Source: an uncultured Burkholderiales bacterium
GTDB taxonomy: Bacteria > Pseudomonadota > Gammaproteobacteria > Burkholderiales > Burkholderiaceae_C
Length of the DNA: 42,839 nucleotides
Assembly (NCBI GenBank): GCA_903961095.1
Contig: CAJCDH010000175.1
Coordinates: 1-42,839 of the forward strand
Direction of reading: 5' to 3'
The notes beneath the pieces were generated by a model. It did not search any database. It saw nothing but the letters and a program-made list of their open reading frames with translations, and had not been told where the DNA came from. Position 1 is the first letter of the stretch. Each line of letters begins with the position of its first letter. Of this stretch, positions 27,280 to 35,390 are shown in pieces. A program made the position numbers and the translations under genes.

Positions 27280-28290
27280 ATGACGAGCACTGTATTTACT
27301 GACATTGATTGGGCCAAAGATGGCAAGCAACTTGGCACCCTCAACCTGCCGCATTCACCCGACGACGATGCATGGGGCGTGATTCCGTTTCCCGCGGCCT
27401 CCATCAAAAATGGCAATGGCCCTGTGGTGGTGGTCACAGGCGCCGTACATGGCGATGAGTATGAAGGTCCTATCGTCATTTCTGAATTGATGCGCAACAT
27501 AGAAGCCCAGGATGTCACTGGTCAACTGATCTTGCTGCCCACCTTCAATGCGCCAGCCTTAAAAGCAGGCCGGCGCACCTCTCCCATCGACCAACTGAAC
27601 CTGAACCGTGTCTTTCCGGGTGATGACTTTGGCTTGCCTACACAGCAAATTGCCAGATATGTCACTGACCATCTGTTTAGCAAAGCCAATTTTTACATTG
27701 ACCTGCATGCAGGTGGACGCTCCTTGTTTATCCAGCCAAGCGCTCATGTGGTGATGGCAGATGGCATGCCCGCCGAATTGATTCAAGCCAATGCACGTTT
27801 GGCCGAGGCATTTGGGGTGGGCATTACCGTTCAGACCAGCAACATGGGCGACTACAGAACTGCTGCAGGCTATGTCACCTTCAAGGGCATTCCCATGCTT
27901 GCAGCAGAAATGGGCATGGGAGGCTGGGCCACTGCAGACTCTGTGAGGGCCACACGTGAAGCCACGCACAGAGTACTCAAACACACAGGGGTCTTGCCAA
28001 ATATAACAACCTGTCCTGGCGAAACAACGCAATGGACTCGCATTCATGGTACAGAAGCCTATGTTTTTGCACCTATGGACGGCTACTTTGAAAGACACTT
28101 CTCACTTGGGGATGAAATTCAAAAGGGACAATTAGCAGGTTGGATGCACCACCTCAATCGCCCCAACCTAGAACCTGAGCCCGTTTACTTTCAATCAAGC
28201 GGCACACTTTATGCTCACGGCCTGATTGGGCACGTCCGTGCTGGACAAAATTTGGCTGTGTTGGTTGAAAGCGTTAGCTCGCCCATTTAG
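27280..28290 (+). CDS. Zinc-dependent N-acyl deacylase of the succinylglutamate desuccinylase/aspartoacylase family
   Basis: A 336-residue M14-type metalloprotein with zinc ligands H57 and E60 (GAVHGDEYEG) and H143 (DLHAGG), plus the substrate-binding NLNRVFPG at about 108-114 and a C-terminal beta region with APMDGYFERHFSLGDEI and LAGWMHHLNRP. This is the AstE/AspA family, which includes the ectoine-pathway deacetylase DoeB, removing acyl groups from amino acids or diamines. An AGGA site precedes the ATG. Other ectoine genes (DoeA, DoeD) are absent, so a DoeB role is not supported. It closes the rightward cluster 35 bases after the phosphatase gene; its substrate may be an N-acylated amine. 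Confidence 0.87.
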   Translation: MTSTVFTDIDWAKDGKQLGTLNLPHSPDDDAWGVIPFPAASIKNGNGPVVVVTGAVHGDEYEGPIVISELMRNIEAQDVTGQLILLPTFNAPALKAGRRTSPIDQLNLNRVFPGDDFGLPTQQIARYVTDHLFSKANFYIDLHAGGRSLFIQPSAHVVMADGMPAELIQANARLAEAFGVGITVQTSNMGDYRTAAGYVTFKGIPMLAAEMGMGGWATADSVRATREATHRVLKHTGVLPNITTCPGETTQWTRIHGTEAYVFAPMDGYFERHFSLGDEIQKGQLAGWMHHLNRPNLEPEPVYFQSSGTLYAHGLIGHVRAGQNLAVLVESVSSPI

Positions 28291-28310
28291 GTTTTGGGCG
28301 CACGGTTTGA

Positions 28311-28673
28311 CTAAGCGCTAAGCTGCGCTGCAGTGACACTAATTTCAACACCGTATTCTTTTCCCGCCAATCGCGATACCTCTACCGTGGCTCTGGCGGG
28401 TGTTGCGCCAGGCACCACCCACTCTTCCCAAGCGCGGTTCATGTCTGAGAAGGTGTCCATGTTGGTCAAATAAATAGTGGCCATCAAAATTCTTGACTTA
28501 TCGCTTTTATTTTCCGCAAGGATGCGGTCAATGCTGGCCAAGGTTTGTTGGGTTTGAATGTAAATGTCTGGCGCGCAGTTGTCATTTGCAACTTGGCCCG
28601 TTAAAAAAACCATTCCATTGAATGACACGGCTTCAGACAAACGCTTGTCAGTTTCAAATCGTTCGATGCTCAT
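28311..28673 (-). CDS. RidA-family protein (YjgF/UK114-like)
   Basis: A 120-residue RidA-like protein. RidA proteins hydrolyse reactive enamine/imine intermediates made by PLP and flavin enzymes. The core features are present: FNGMVFLTGQVAND, the substrate Arg in ARATVEVSRLA, and a C-terminal VEISVTA. It lies 29 bases after the permease gene at the end of the transporter operon, with a GGAGC site. The company of several amine-oxidising flavoenzymes nearby fits an imine-clearing role, which is inference. Subgroups of the family other than RidA itself may act on other substrates. Confidence 0.87.
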   Translation of the reverse strand: MSIERFETDKRLSEAVSFNGMVFLTGQVANDNCAPDIYIQTQQTLASIDRILAENKSDKSRILMATIYLTNMDTFSDMNRAWEEWVVPGATPARATVEVSRLAGKEYGVEISVTAAQLSA

Positions 28674-28702
28674 TCATTCGCTCCAATAGGTTAGAAGTGT
28701 TA

Positions 28703-29521
28703 TCAATCAGATTTAGCTTGCCCCATGTATTGCGTCAGAATCAGAAGAACCGAAGTGATCAGCACAATGAGGGTAGAAATTGCGGCAATGGTGGGGTCTA
28801 CCTGATCACGCAAGGCGTTGAACATGTTGCGCGTCAAGGTTGAGTTATCGCCCCCCGAGACAAACAAAGCCACAATAATTTCATCAAAAGAAGTTAAAAA
28901 TGCCAATACGGCACCCGAAACAACAGCAAATTTTATTTGAGGCAAGGTGACAGACCAAAACGCATACAACGGTGAAGCACCCAAACTGCGCGCAACGCGT
29001 TCTTGATCCATGTCATAAGATTTAAGCGCCGATCCCACCACCAACATCACCACGGGAATGGCCAACATGCAGTGCGCTAAGACCAAGCCTAGCAATGTAT
29101 TCACTAATTTGAGCTTCACATAAGCATAGAAAACGCCAATACCAATCAAGATAACGGGAACCACCATAGGTGTCAGCAACAACATCCAAATCCAGTTCAC
29201 ATGCTTGAAGCGAGATGTATGCAAGCCATAAGCAGCCATGGTGGCAAAGGGTGTAGCAAGCAACGCAGTGAGCAAACCCGCCTTCAAAGAAGTGGCAGTA
29301 GCCTGCATCCAAGCTGCAGAGTTGAAGTACGCTTCATACCACCTGAACGACCATTTTCTGGGTGGAAACTCCAAATACTGCGAAGCAGAAAAGGACATAG
29401 GCACAACCAACAAAGTTGGAATAACCAAGAAGGTCATCACGACGATGGCCACGGCATAAAGCCACAACCGAGACTGATGTGTAATTTGGGTGTCTGTCGC
29501 GGGTTGGCTTAACCAAGTCAT
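28703..29521 (-). CDS. ABC transporter permease (PotC-like)
   Basis: A 272-residue inner-membrane permease with about six helices and the EAA-type loop VARSLGASPLYAFWSVTLPQIKFAVVSG (about 175-205). Sequence such as FSASQYLEFPPRKWSFRWYEAYF is typical of the PotC subunit of spermidine/putrescine-type transporters. The ATG at 29521 overlaps the end of the PotB-like gene by four bases, so the two are translated together. With the PotB-like partner it forms the channel for a polyamine-like or other amine compound. Confidence 0.92.
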   Translation of the reverse strand: MTWLSQPATDTQITHQSRLWLYAVAIVVMTFLVIPTLLVVPMSFSASQYLEFPPRKWSFRWYEAYFNSAAWMQATATSLKAGLLTALLATPFATMAAYGLHTSRFKHVNWIWMLLLTPMVVPVILIGIGVFYAYVKLKLVNTLLGLVLAHCMLAIPVVMLVVGSALKSYDMDQERVARSLGASPLYAFWSVTLPQIKFAVVSGAVLAFLTSFDEIIVALFVSGGDNSTLTRNMFNALRDQVDPTIAAISTLIVLITSVLLILTQYMGQAKSD

Positions 29522-30405
29522 GCCTTAACCACCTGATTCATTGGATTGGATATTTTCAAAAGCTTCATGAAAATCCAAATAAGCAAAGCAGTCATTGCCA
29601 GTAAAACCACCCCGAGTGCACTCGCAGCACCCCAATTGAAGAAAATTTCAATGTCATTGGCAATTCGGCTAGATACCATGATGACTTTGCCACCGCCCAG
29701 CACAGCCGGCGTTATGTAAAAGCCAAGGCATAAGATGAAAACAATCAAAGCGCCAGTTGCCATTCCTGGCAAGGCCAATGGGAAGAAGACGGACCAAAAT
29801 GTTTTTAGGGGGCTGGCCCCTAAATTGGCGGCAGCACGAAGATAGTTGCGATCGATGGCTCTCATGGAGGAGTACAGCGGCAAGATCAAAAAGGGCAACA
29901 TCACATGAACAGTTCCAATGAGGGTACCCAACATGTTGTGCACCAATGCAACGGGCTCATTCCACAAGCCCAATTCAATGGCCCAGTTGTTAATAAGCCC
30001 CTTGCGTTGTAACAACACAAGCCAAGCATAAGTACGAACTAATAACGATGTCCACAAAGGCAAGAGAACCGCAATCATGCAGATGTTGGCTGCTCGCTTG
30101 GGTAGCTCTGATAAAAAATAAGCCAAAGGGTAGCCAATGACAAGGCAAATTGCGGTGGTCATGAAACTCACCTCAAATGTGGCCTTGAAGGTTCTCAAGT
30201 AGGAAGGCTGCTCCCACATGCGAACATAATGTTCAGTGGTATAGGCTCCAGTATCTGACAACAAAGACAAGTAAAAAAGCCAGCCCACCGGCAGAACCAT
30301 GGTGATCACAATGAGCAACAAGGCTGGGGTTACCAAGCCGAGCAACCACAGTCGCTCAATGCTGTCTGCTCGCTTAAGCGCCAGTGCATTTGGCAATGTG
30401 CTCAA
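29518..30405 (-). CDS. ABC transporter permease (PotB-like), TTG start
   Basis: A 295-residue permease with six helices and the EAA-type loop YLRAAANLGASPLKTFWSVFFPLALPGMATG. The start is TTG at 30405, overlapping the ATPase stop as TTGA; an unusually good GAGGGAG ribosome site six bases upstream supports this non-ATG start, and there is no useful ATG before the first helix. It pairs with the PotC-like permease. Its stop overlaps the next start by four bases. Confidence 0.92.
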   Translation of the reverse strand: MSTLPNALALKRADSIERLWLLGLVTPALLLIVITMVLPVGWLFYLSLLSDTGAYTTEHYVRMWEQPSYLRTFKATFEVSFMTTAICLVIGYPLAYFLSELPKRAANICMIAVLLPLWTSLLVRTYAWLVLLQRKGLINNWAIELGLWNEPVALVHNMLGTLIGTVHVMLPFLILPLYSSMRAIDRNYLRAAANLGASPLKTFWSVFFPLALPGMATGALIVFILCLGFYITPAVLGGGKVIMVSSRIANDIEIFFNWGAASALGVVLLAMTALLIWIFMKLLKISNPMNQVVKA

Positions 30406-31493
30406 GAAGTAACTCCCTCTTGGTTTAAAACCACGGTGTCCTGCACTGATACAGCCATCCTCAGCGAAGCACCAGGCATAAGATTTGGATGGCTTTGCAA
30501 CTCGACTGACGGCATGCGAACCTGAACCCTTATGTCGTTGGGCAGTTTGACCTCTAAAAGAGAGCTATCACCTTGGTACACCACATGAAGCAAGTGACCT
30601 GTAAATTCATTGAACTCAGAATTTAAATTTTCCTGACTCCCCAGGACCCTTAGGCGCTCAGGGCGAAGCATCAGAAGTGCAGCACCATGGCGTGTATCCT
30701 TGTGCAGGGTCTTGAAAGAAAAATTAGAAAAACTGGCGATACCATTTTCAATTTGAACGGGCACAAAAGTAGATTCCCCAATGAACTCTGCTACAAATTT
30801 GTTCAGTGGTCTTTCGTAAATGGCGCGGGGCGTATCCAACTGCATGATCTTGCCAAAATTAATCACAGCAATTCGATCGGACATGGTCAGAGCTTCACGT
30901 TGATCATGCGTCACATAGACCGTTGTCATGCCTAATTTCTCGTGCAACTGCCGCAATTCAATTTGCATGTGCTCGCGCAGTTGTTTGTCTAGCGCAGAAA
31001 GTGGTTCATCCATGAGCATGATGCGAGGTTCAAAGACCATGGCTCTGGCCAGCGCCACCCGCTGCTTTTGGCCACCTGACAATTGGTCAATGCCTCGTTT
31101 TCCGTAGCCTCCCAAGCGCACCATCTCGAGTGATCGCTCGACTCGCTCTTGGGCTGCTAGCCCTTTCACACCTCTGATCTTTAAGGGATAAGCCACATTC
31201 TCAGCCACAGTCATGTGAGGGAATAAAGCGTAATTTTGAAAAACCATGCCCACATCGCGCTGATGCGGCGGGACACACACCATCTCTTTATCGCCAAACC
31301 TTACGCTACCGCCATCAGGGCGGGTAAAGCCAGCCAATACCGTGAGAAGAGTGGTCTTGCCAGAGCCCGAAGGCCCTAGCAAGGTTAAAAACTCACCACT
31401 TTTAATTTCCAAATCAACATGATCTAAAGCATAAGTAGAACCATACTTTTTCGTGATTTTTTCAATGGAAATTGGCAGAGAGGCGTTTTTCAC
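30402..31493 (-). CDS. ABC transporter ATP-binding protein (PotA-like), GTG start
   Basis: A 363-residue ABC ATPase with Walker A GPSGSGKTTLL, signature LSGGQKQRVALARAM, Walker B IMLMDEPLSALD and H-loop YVTHDQREAL, followed by a TOBE domain (about 270-355). It drives the PotB/PotC-like permeases. The start is GTG at 31493 (KNASLPISIEKITKKYG), 16 bases after the binding-protein stop. The start of the first strand fits this position; no ATG lies close upstream in frame. Confidence 0.93.
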   Translation of the reverse strand: MKNASLPISIEKITKKYGSTYALDHVDLEIKSGEFLTLLGPSGSGKTTLLTVLAGFTRPDGGSVRFGDKEMVCVPPHQRDVGMVFQNYALFPHMTVAENVAYPLKIRGVKGLAAQERVERSLEMVRLGGYGKRGIDQLSGGQKQRVALARAMVFEPRIMLMDEPLSALDKQLREHMQIELRQLHEKLGMTTVYVTHDQREALTMSDRIAVINFGKIMQLDTPRAIYERPLNKFVAEFIGESTFVPVQIENGIASFSNFSFKTLHKDTRHGAALLMLRPERLRVLGSQENLNSEFNEFTGHLLHVVYQGDSSLLEVKLPNDIRVQVRMPSVELQSHPNLMPGASLRMAVSVQDTVVLNQEGVTS

Positions 31494-31509
31494 AGGCAGG
31501 CTTCAAAAA

Positions 31510-32565
31510 TTATTCAGTCAACATGTTTTGATAAAGCTCGGAGGCGCGGCCTTCAAACTTGGTATACCAAGCCAAATCAATCGGCAGTTGTTTGGCTGCG
31601 TTGTCTGGATGCGATGGCAAAGTTTTGGCATATGCGGGAGTAATGGCCGAGCCCTCATAGGCTTTTTTATTGGTAGGTCCGTAAGTGATGTACTTGGTGA
31701 ATTCAGCTTGGTATTGAGGCTTGCTAATCTCGTTCAGAAATCTCATGGCCAAGGCTTTATTGGGTGCACCCTTCGGTACGCCAAAGCAGTCGTAATCTAA
31801 CAAGCCTTGGTTAAATGTGTACGCGACTTGCGCACCGTCCTTGGCCACCACATCGAAACGGCCGTTCCATCCTGTGATCATGTCCACCTCGCCATCCTTC
31901 ATCAGTTGTGCATGCTGTGCACCGGATGACCACCAAACAGCAACATGGGGCTTGAGTTCTTTGATTTTCTTAATTGCGCGCTCAATACCGCCAGGTGCTG
32001 ATAGCACCTCATAAACCTTGTTTGGAGGCACACCATCTGCCATCAATGCTGGCTCAAGCGCGCCGGCAACACCCTTGCGATAAGAACGCTTACCAGGGAA
32101 TTTTTTCACGTCCCAAAAGTCAGCCCAACTTTGAGGACCATTTCTGCCATATGTTTTTGTATTCCAGGCTAGAACTGTCGAAAACACATCGCCACCGACA
32201 CAGTGCTCTTGCGTGAAGCCTGGTGCAAATGTAGACACATCGATGGTCTTGTAATCTAAAGATTCGAGCAGGCCCTCTGCGCCAGCACGAGCCGCACTGC
32301 CAGACCCACTTGCAACGATGTCCCAAGTGACTGCACCTGCCTTCACTTTCAATCTCAAGTCTGCAATACCAGTATAGGTTTCTTCCTTGACGGTAATGCC
32401 CAAGGCTTTTGCAGCAGGCTGAAACAAAGCTTTACTTTGACCTTCTTGGTACGCCCCTCCAAAGGAGACGATTGTCAATTGGGCACTCGCATTGCCCACC
32501 CATGACATGACGGCCACCAATGCACTGACCGATACAATTTTCTTAAAAATTTGCTGACTCAACAT
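31510..32565 (-). CDS. ABC transporter periplasmic binding protein (PotD-like)
   Basis: A 351-residue periplasmic binding protein. The signal peptide covers residues 1-28 (KK near the N-terminus, hydrophobic VSVSALVAVMSWVG, cleavage at NASA|QL). The mature chain begins LTIVSFGGAYQEGQ and shows KAGAVTWDIVASGSG and VAYTFNQGLLDYDCFGVPKGAPNK, typical of the PotD/PotF-like group. It should deliver a polyamine-like or other cationic amine; the sequence does not fix the ligand. ATG at 32565 has an AAGGGAG site; a longer frame from 32601 is rejected. First gene of potDABC-like plus ridA. Confidence 0.92.
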   Translation of the reverse strand: MLSQQIFKKIVSVSALVAVMSWVGNASAQLTIVSFGGAYQEGQSKALFQPAAKALGITVKEETYTGIADLRLKVKAGAVTWDIVASGSGSAARAGAEGLLESLDYKTIDVSTFAPGFTQEHCVGGDVFSTVLAWNTKTYGRNGPQSWADFWDVKKFPGKRSYRKGVAGALEPALMADGVPPNKVYEVLSAPGGIERAIKKIKELKPHVAVWWSSGAQHAQLMKDGEVDMITGWNGRFDVVAKDGAQVAYTFNQGLLDYDCFGVPKGAPNKALAMRFLNEISKPQYQAEFTKYITYGPTNKKAYEGSAITPAYAKTLPSHPDNAAKQLPIDLAWYTKFEGRASELYQNMLTE

Positions 32566-32671
32566 TGCAATTCTCCCTTGTAAAAAAGACATGAAAACCA
32601 ACCAGAACCGAAATTTTCTGAAGCGCAGGACGTTTCAAATATAGAAATTGATTGGCATCCTCAAAAGTGCC

Positions 32672-32701
32672 ATTATCGAAACTCCACCATACCAATTTCA
32701 A
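32672..32701 (-). promoter_or_regulatory. Candidate sigma-70 promoter for the PotD-like operon
   Basis: On the minus strand TTGAAA (complement of 32696-32701, five of six) and GATAAT (complement of 32672-32677, five of six) are spaced by 18 bases, giving a leader of about 100 bases to the ATG at 32565. An eight-of-ten match to the CCATTTTGAA repeat found near the MocR gene overlaps the -35 box. Confidence 0.55.
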
Positions 32702-32716
32702 AATACTCGAGCAAGC

Positions 32717-34210
32717 TCAAATTCGCGCCACCACACTTTTGGTTTTGCAATAACTCCCCACTGCCTCCAGCCCTTTCTCACGGCCAAAACCAGAGTGTTT
32801 ATTGCCACCAAAAGGCACGGCAATACCTCCCGCAAAATACTCATTCACATAAATCTGTCCGGCATCAATCTGCTGTGCCAATCGGTGGGCTGCACTTAAA
32901 TCTTTGGTGAAAATTCCTGCCACCAAACCAAACTGCGTGCCATTCGCTAAATGAACCGCTTCTTCAATGTCAACAAATGTTTGAATACAAAGCACCGGGC
33001 CGAATATTTCCTGCTGCACCGCAGGGTCAAGCAATGGCACCCGATCCAATAATGTGGGTTCATAAAACCAGCCCAGGCCTGTGTGAGGGTCGGTCTTGCT
33101 ATTGCCACCGCTTAGCACCTGAATACCTCTTGACTTGGCTGACTCAACATGGCCAGACACTCGCTTTAATTGCAACTCAGAATTGAGGGGCCCCATGCCT
33201 GAATTTCGAAGGCCGTGTCCTAAGTGAATGGCTTTGGTTTTTTTCAAAACCTTTTCAACCAAGGCCGCATGAATTGATTCATGCACCAGCAAGCGCGAAC
33301 CCGCTGAACATATTTGACCCGCATTTTCAAAAATGCCTGCAATCACATTATCAGCTGTGAGTTCTAAATCGCAATCAGCTAACGCAACAATGGGCGACTT
33401 ACCGCCCAACTCTAACAGCACGTGCGTGATGTTAGACGCCGCCATCCGCATCACATCGATGCCTGTGGTCACAGAGCCTGTGAACGTGATGTGGTGAACA
33501 CCAGGGTGTTTCACCAATGCTGCGCCGGCGGCCTGCCCTGTGCCTGTGATGACATTGAAAACACCTTTTGGCAAACCCGCTTCAATACACAACTCAGCCA
33601 AAATAAGGGCCGTTAAGGGTGTCTGCTCTGCAGGCTTTGCAATCACAGTGCAACCAGCAGCCAGCGCTGGGGCAATTCCCCTGGCTGCAGTTGACAGAGG
33701 GTAATTCCAAGGAATGATGTGCGCCGTGACACCCAGGGGCTCATTCATTGTGTAAGCCACATAATCGGGCCCGAGTGGAATACTGATGCCTTGGTATTTG
33801 TCGCAGGCACCCGCATAGTAGTCAAAACAATTGGCAGCACCTGCTACGTCTCCCATCGCTTCATCTAATCTCTTTCCAGCGTCTAAGGCCTCGACAAAAG
33901 AAAGCCTGTCCGAATTCTTTCGAATGAGCTCAGCCACTTTTCTTAAAAGCTTTCCACGCTGCGAGGGCGTCACACGCGACCACTCCGCTTTCAGGGCTTG
34001 TTGAGAAGATGCAACGGCACGGTCTACATCTTCAGCTTGACCCGCTGCGAATTCTGCAAAGACGCGAGCTGTTGCAGGATCCCAAGTTGCCATCGCTTGG
34101 CGACTTTCTGCTGCAACAGATTCGCCATCAATGAAGAGTGCATTGGGCAGTCCCTCGACCTTGCCAGTTGCCAAGTAATCCTTGACGGATGTCGCCAGGT
34201 CAAAGGCCAT
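32717..34210 (-). CDS. NAD(P)-dependent aldehyde dehydrogenase (BetB / aminobutyraldehyde type)
   Basis: A 497-residue aldehyde dehydrogenase with HIIPWNYPLSTAARGIAPALAAG, FTGSVTTGIDVM, catalytic Glu in LLELGGKSP and catalytic Cys in NAGQICSAGSRLLV, as in betaine-aldehyde and gamma-aminobutyraldehyde enzymes. Its ATG follows the enolase-superfamily stop with no gap, so translational coupling is likely and the two probably act in one pathway. The PotD-like promoter lies downstream, so the transporter can be expressed separately. The substrate is unknown; it is not closely similar to the aldehyde dehydrogenase at 25195-26580. Confidence 0.91.
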   Translation of the reverse strand: MAFDLATSVKDYLATGKVEGLPNALFIDGESVAAESRQAMATWDPATARVFAEFAAGQAEDVDRAVASSQQALKAEWSRVTPSQRGKLLRKVAELIRKNSDRLSFVEALDAGKRLDEAMGDVAGAANCFDYYAGACDKYQGISIPLGPDYVAYTMNEPLGVTAHIIPWNYPLSTAARGIAPALAAGCTVIAKPAEQTPLTALILAELCIEAGLPKGVFNVITGTGQAAGAALVKHPGVHHITFTGSVTTGIDVMRMAASNITHVLLELGGKSPIVALADCDLELTADNVIAGIFENAGQICSAGSRLLVHESIHAALVEKVLKKTKAIHLGHGLRNSGMGPLNSELQLKRVSGHVESAKSRGIQVLSGGNSKTDPHTGLGWFYEPTLLDRVPLLDPAVQQEIFGPVLCIQTFVDIEEAVHLANGTQFGLVAGIFTKDLSAAHRLAQQIDAGQIYVNEYFAGGIAVPFGGNKHSGFGREKGLEAVGSYCKTKSVVARI

Positions 34211-35314
34211 CTACTTCACCTCACTGACCTGATAGGTGGCGCGACTTAACCAATCAGGACTGATCTCGACACCCCAGCCAGGCCCCTCGGGCAGAGCAAT
34301 CATGCCGTCCTTGATTTTGTATGGTGATTGCACATACAGACCTTCTTGCCAGGGGTAGTAATCGGCACCTTCTATGGAATATTCCAAATATTTACCAGGA
34401 TTGGGAATGGCACACAACAGGTGCATGGTGAACAATGTAACCAAAGACCAATTGGCGCTGTGGGGTGTACATGGAAGCCCAGCAGCATGCGCCATTTGGG
34501 CCACTTGCATACTGCGCAGCATGCCGCCCATGTAGCAAACATCGGGCTGGACAATGTCCACAACCTTTGACTCAATCATGTGCTTCCAGATTGGCAAGTA
34601 GCAATCTTGCTCACCACCCGTCACATCCAAGCTCAAAGCCTCTCGAACTTCACGCGTTTGATCTAGCTCCCAGTAAGGACAGGGCTCTTCAAAGTGCGCA
34701 ACCCCGTTGTCTTCTAAAATTTTGCCAACTTGTATGGCACGTGCCGGCGAGTAACAACTGTTGCCATCCACCATCAACTCGGCTTGATCACCTAGCGCTT
34801 TTCGCATGGTTGGGACAATTTCTTCCGTACGCCCTTCCCACTCGTCTTGATCTCTGCCACATTCGGCTCCAACCCTGAATTTAAAAGCGGTAAAGCCGTC
34901 TCGTTCTTGAAGTTCTTGCATCCTTCGCGCTTCATCTTTGGGTGTAATGTCTCGCTTCATGGAGGATGCGTAGGCCCGAAGGGGTTTAACATGCCCCCCC
35001 AATAATTCGCAAACAGGCTTTCCTTGCAACTTACCCAACAAATCCCAGACTGCAGTTTCTACCCCGCCCATGGCGCGGTAAATGTAGGAGCCTGGAAACT
35101 TGTATTCCTTGTCGTGCACCAATGCCATTAAGCCTGCCATGTCATGAATGTCATGTCCCAAGGCATATGGCGCAACCTGACGGTGCAAGATGAGTGAGCT
35201 GATGTCTGAGTTGTAAGTTGAAACTTGCCCCCAGCCCTGAGATCCATCCTCCGCAGTGACCCTTGTAAAACCAACAAAGAGATCACTGAAGGTTTCTATG
35301 CATTTGATTTTCAT
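34211..35314 (-). CDS. Mandelate racemase/muconate lactonizing enzyme family protein (enolase superfamily)
   Basis: A 367-residue enolase-superfamily protein. Such enzymes remove an alpha proton from a carboxylate to racemise, dehydrate or lactonise. It carries FKFRVGAE (KxR), the metal ligands D in LMVDGNSCY, E in HFEEPCPYWE and E in VTGGEQDCY, and a His in TPHSANWSL, consistent with the mandelate-racemase-like subgroups. C-terminal text EGPGWGVEISPDWL is common in bacterial acid-sugar and amino-acid derivatives acting enzymes. The ATG at 35314 (MKIKCIETFSD) is favoured; a start at 35356 adds 14 residues without a ribosome site and would cover one of the two direct repeats. Substrate unknown. 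Confidence 0.88.
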   Translation of the reverse strand: MKIKCIETFSDLFVGFTRVTAEDGSQGWGQVSTYNSDISSLILHRQVAPYALGHDIHDMAGLMALVHDKEYKFPGSYIYRAMGGVETAVWDLLGKLQGKPVCELLGGHVKPLRAYASSMKRDITPKDEARRMQELQERDGFTAFKFRVGAECGRDQDEWEGRTEEIVPTMRKALGDQAELMVDGNSCYSPARAIQVGKILEDNGVAHFEEPCPYWELDQTREVREALSLDVTGGEQDCYLPIWKHMIESKVVDIVQPDVCYMGGMLRSMQVAQMAHAAGLPCTPHSANWSLVTLFTMHLLCAIPNPGKYLEYSIEGADYYPWQEGLYVQSPYKIKDGMIALPEGPGWGVEISPDWLSRATYQVSEVK

Positions 35315-35352
35315 ACTCACATGATCCCAAGGCATTGGTAGGGAAAGAAGGT

Positions 35353-35384
35353 CCATTTTGAAGAATGAGTGATACCATTTTGAA
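35353..35384. promoter_or_regulatory. Two direct repeats CCATTTTGAA, candidate MocR-type operator
   Basis: CCATTTTGAA occurs at 35353-35362 and again at 35375-35384, 22 bases apart, i.e. two helical turns, in the region between the divergent enolase-superfamily and MocR genes. Direct repeats of this kind are known targets of MocR/PdxR/GabR regulators. The spacing and position favour autoregulation and control of the divergent gene. Confidence 0.6.
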
Positions 35385-35390
35385 AATTAA

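Noticed and set aside
27280-28290. DoeB ectoine deacetylase and ectoine degradation
   Set aside because: DoeA, DoeD and ectoine transport genes are absent; only the general family is supported.
28262-28310. Terminator between the convergent deacylase and RidA genes
   Set aside because: GCCCA/TGGGC can form a five-pair stem but there is no T-run on either strand.
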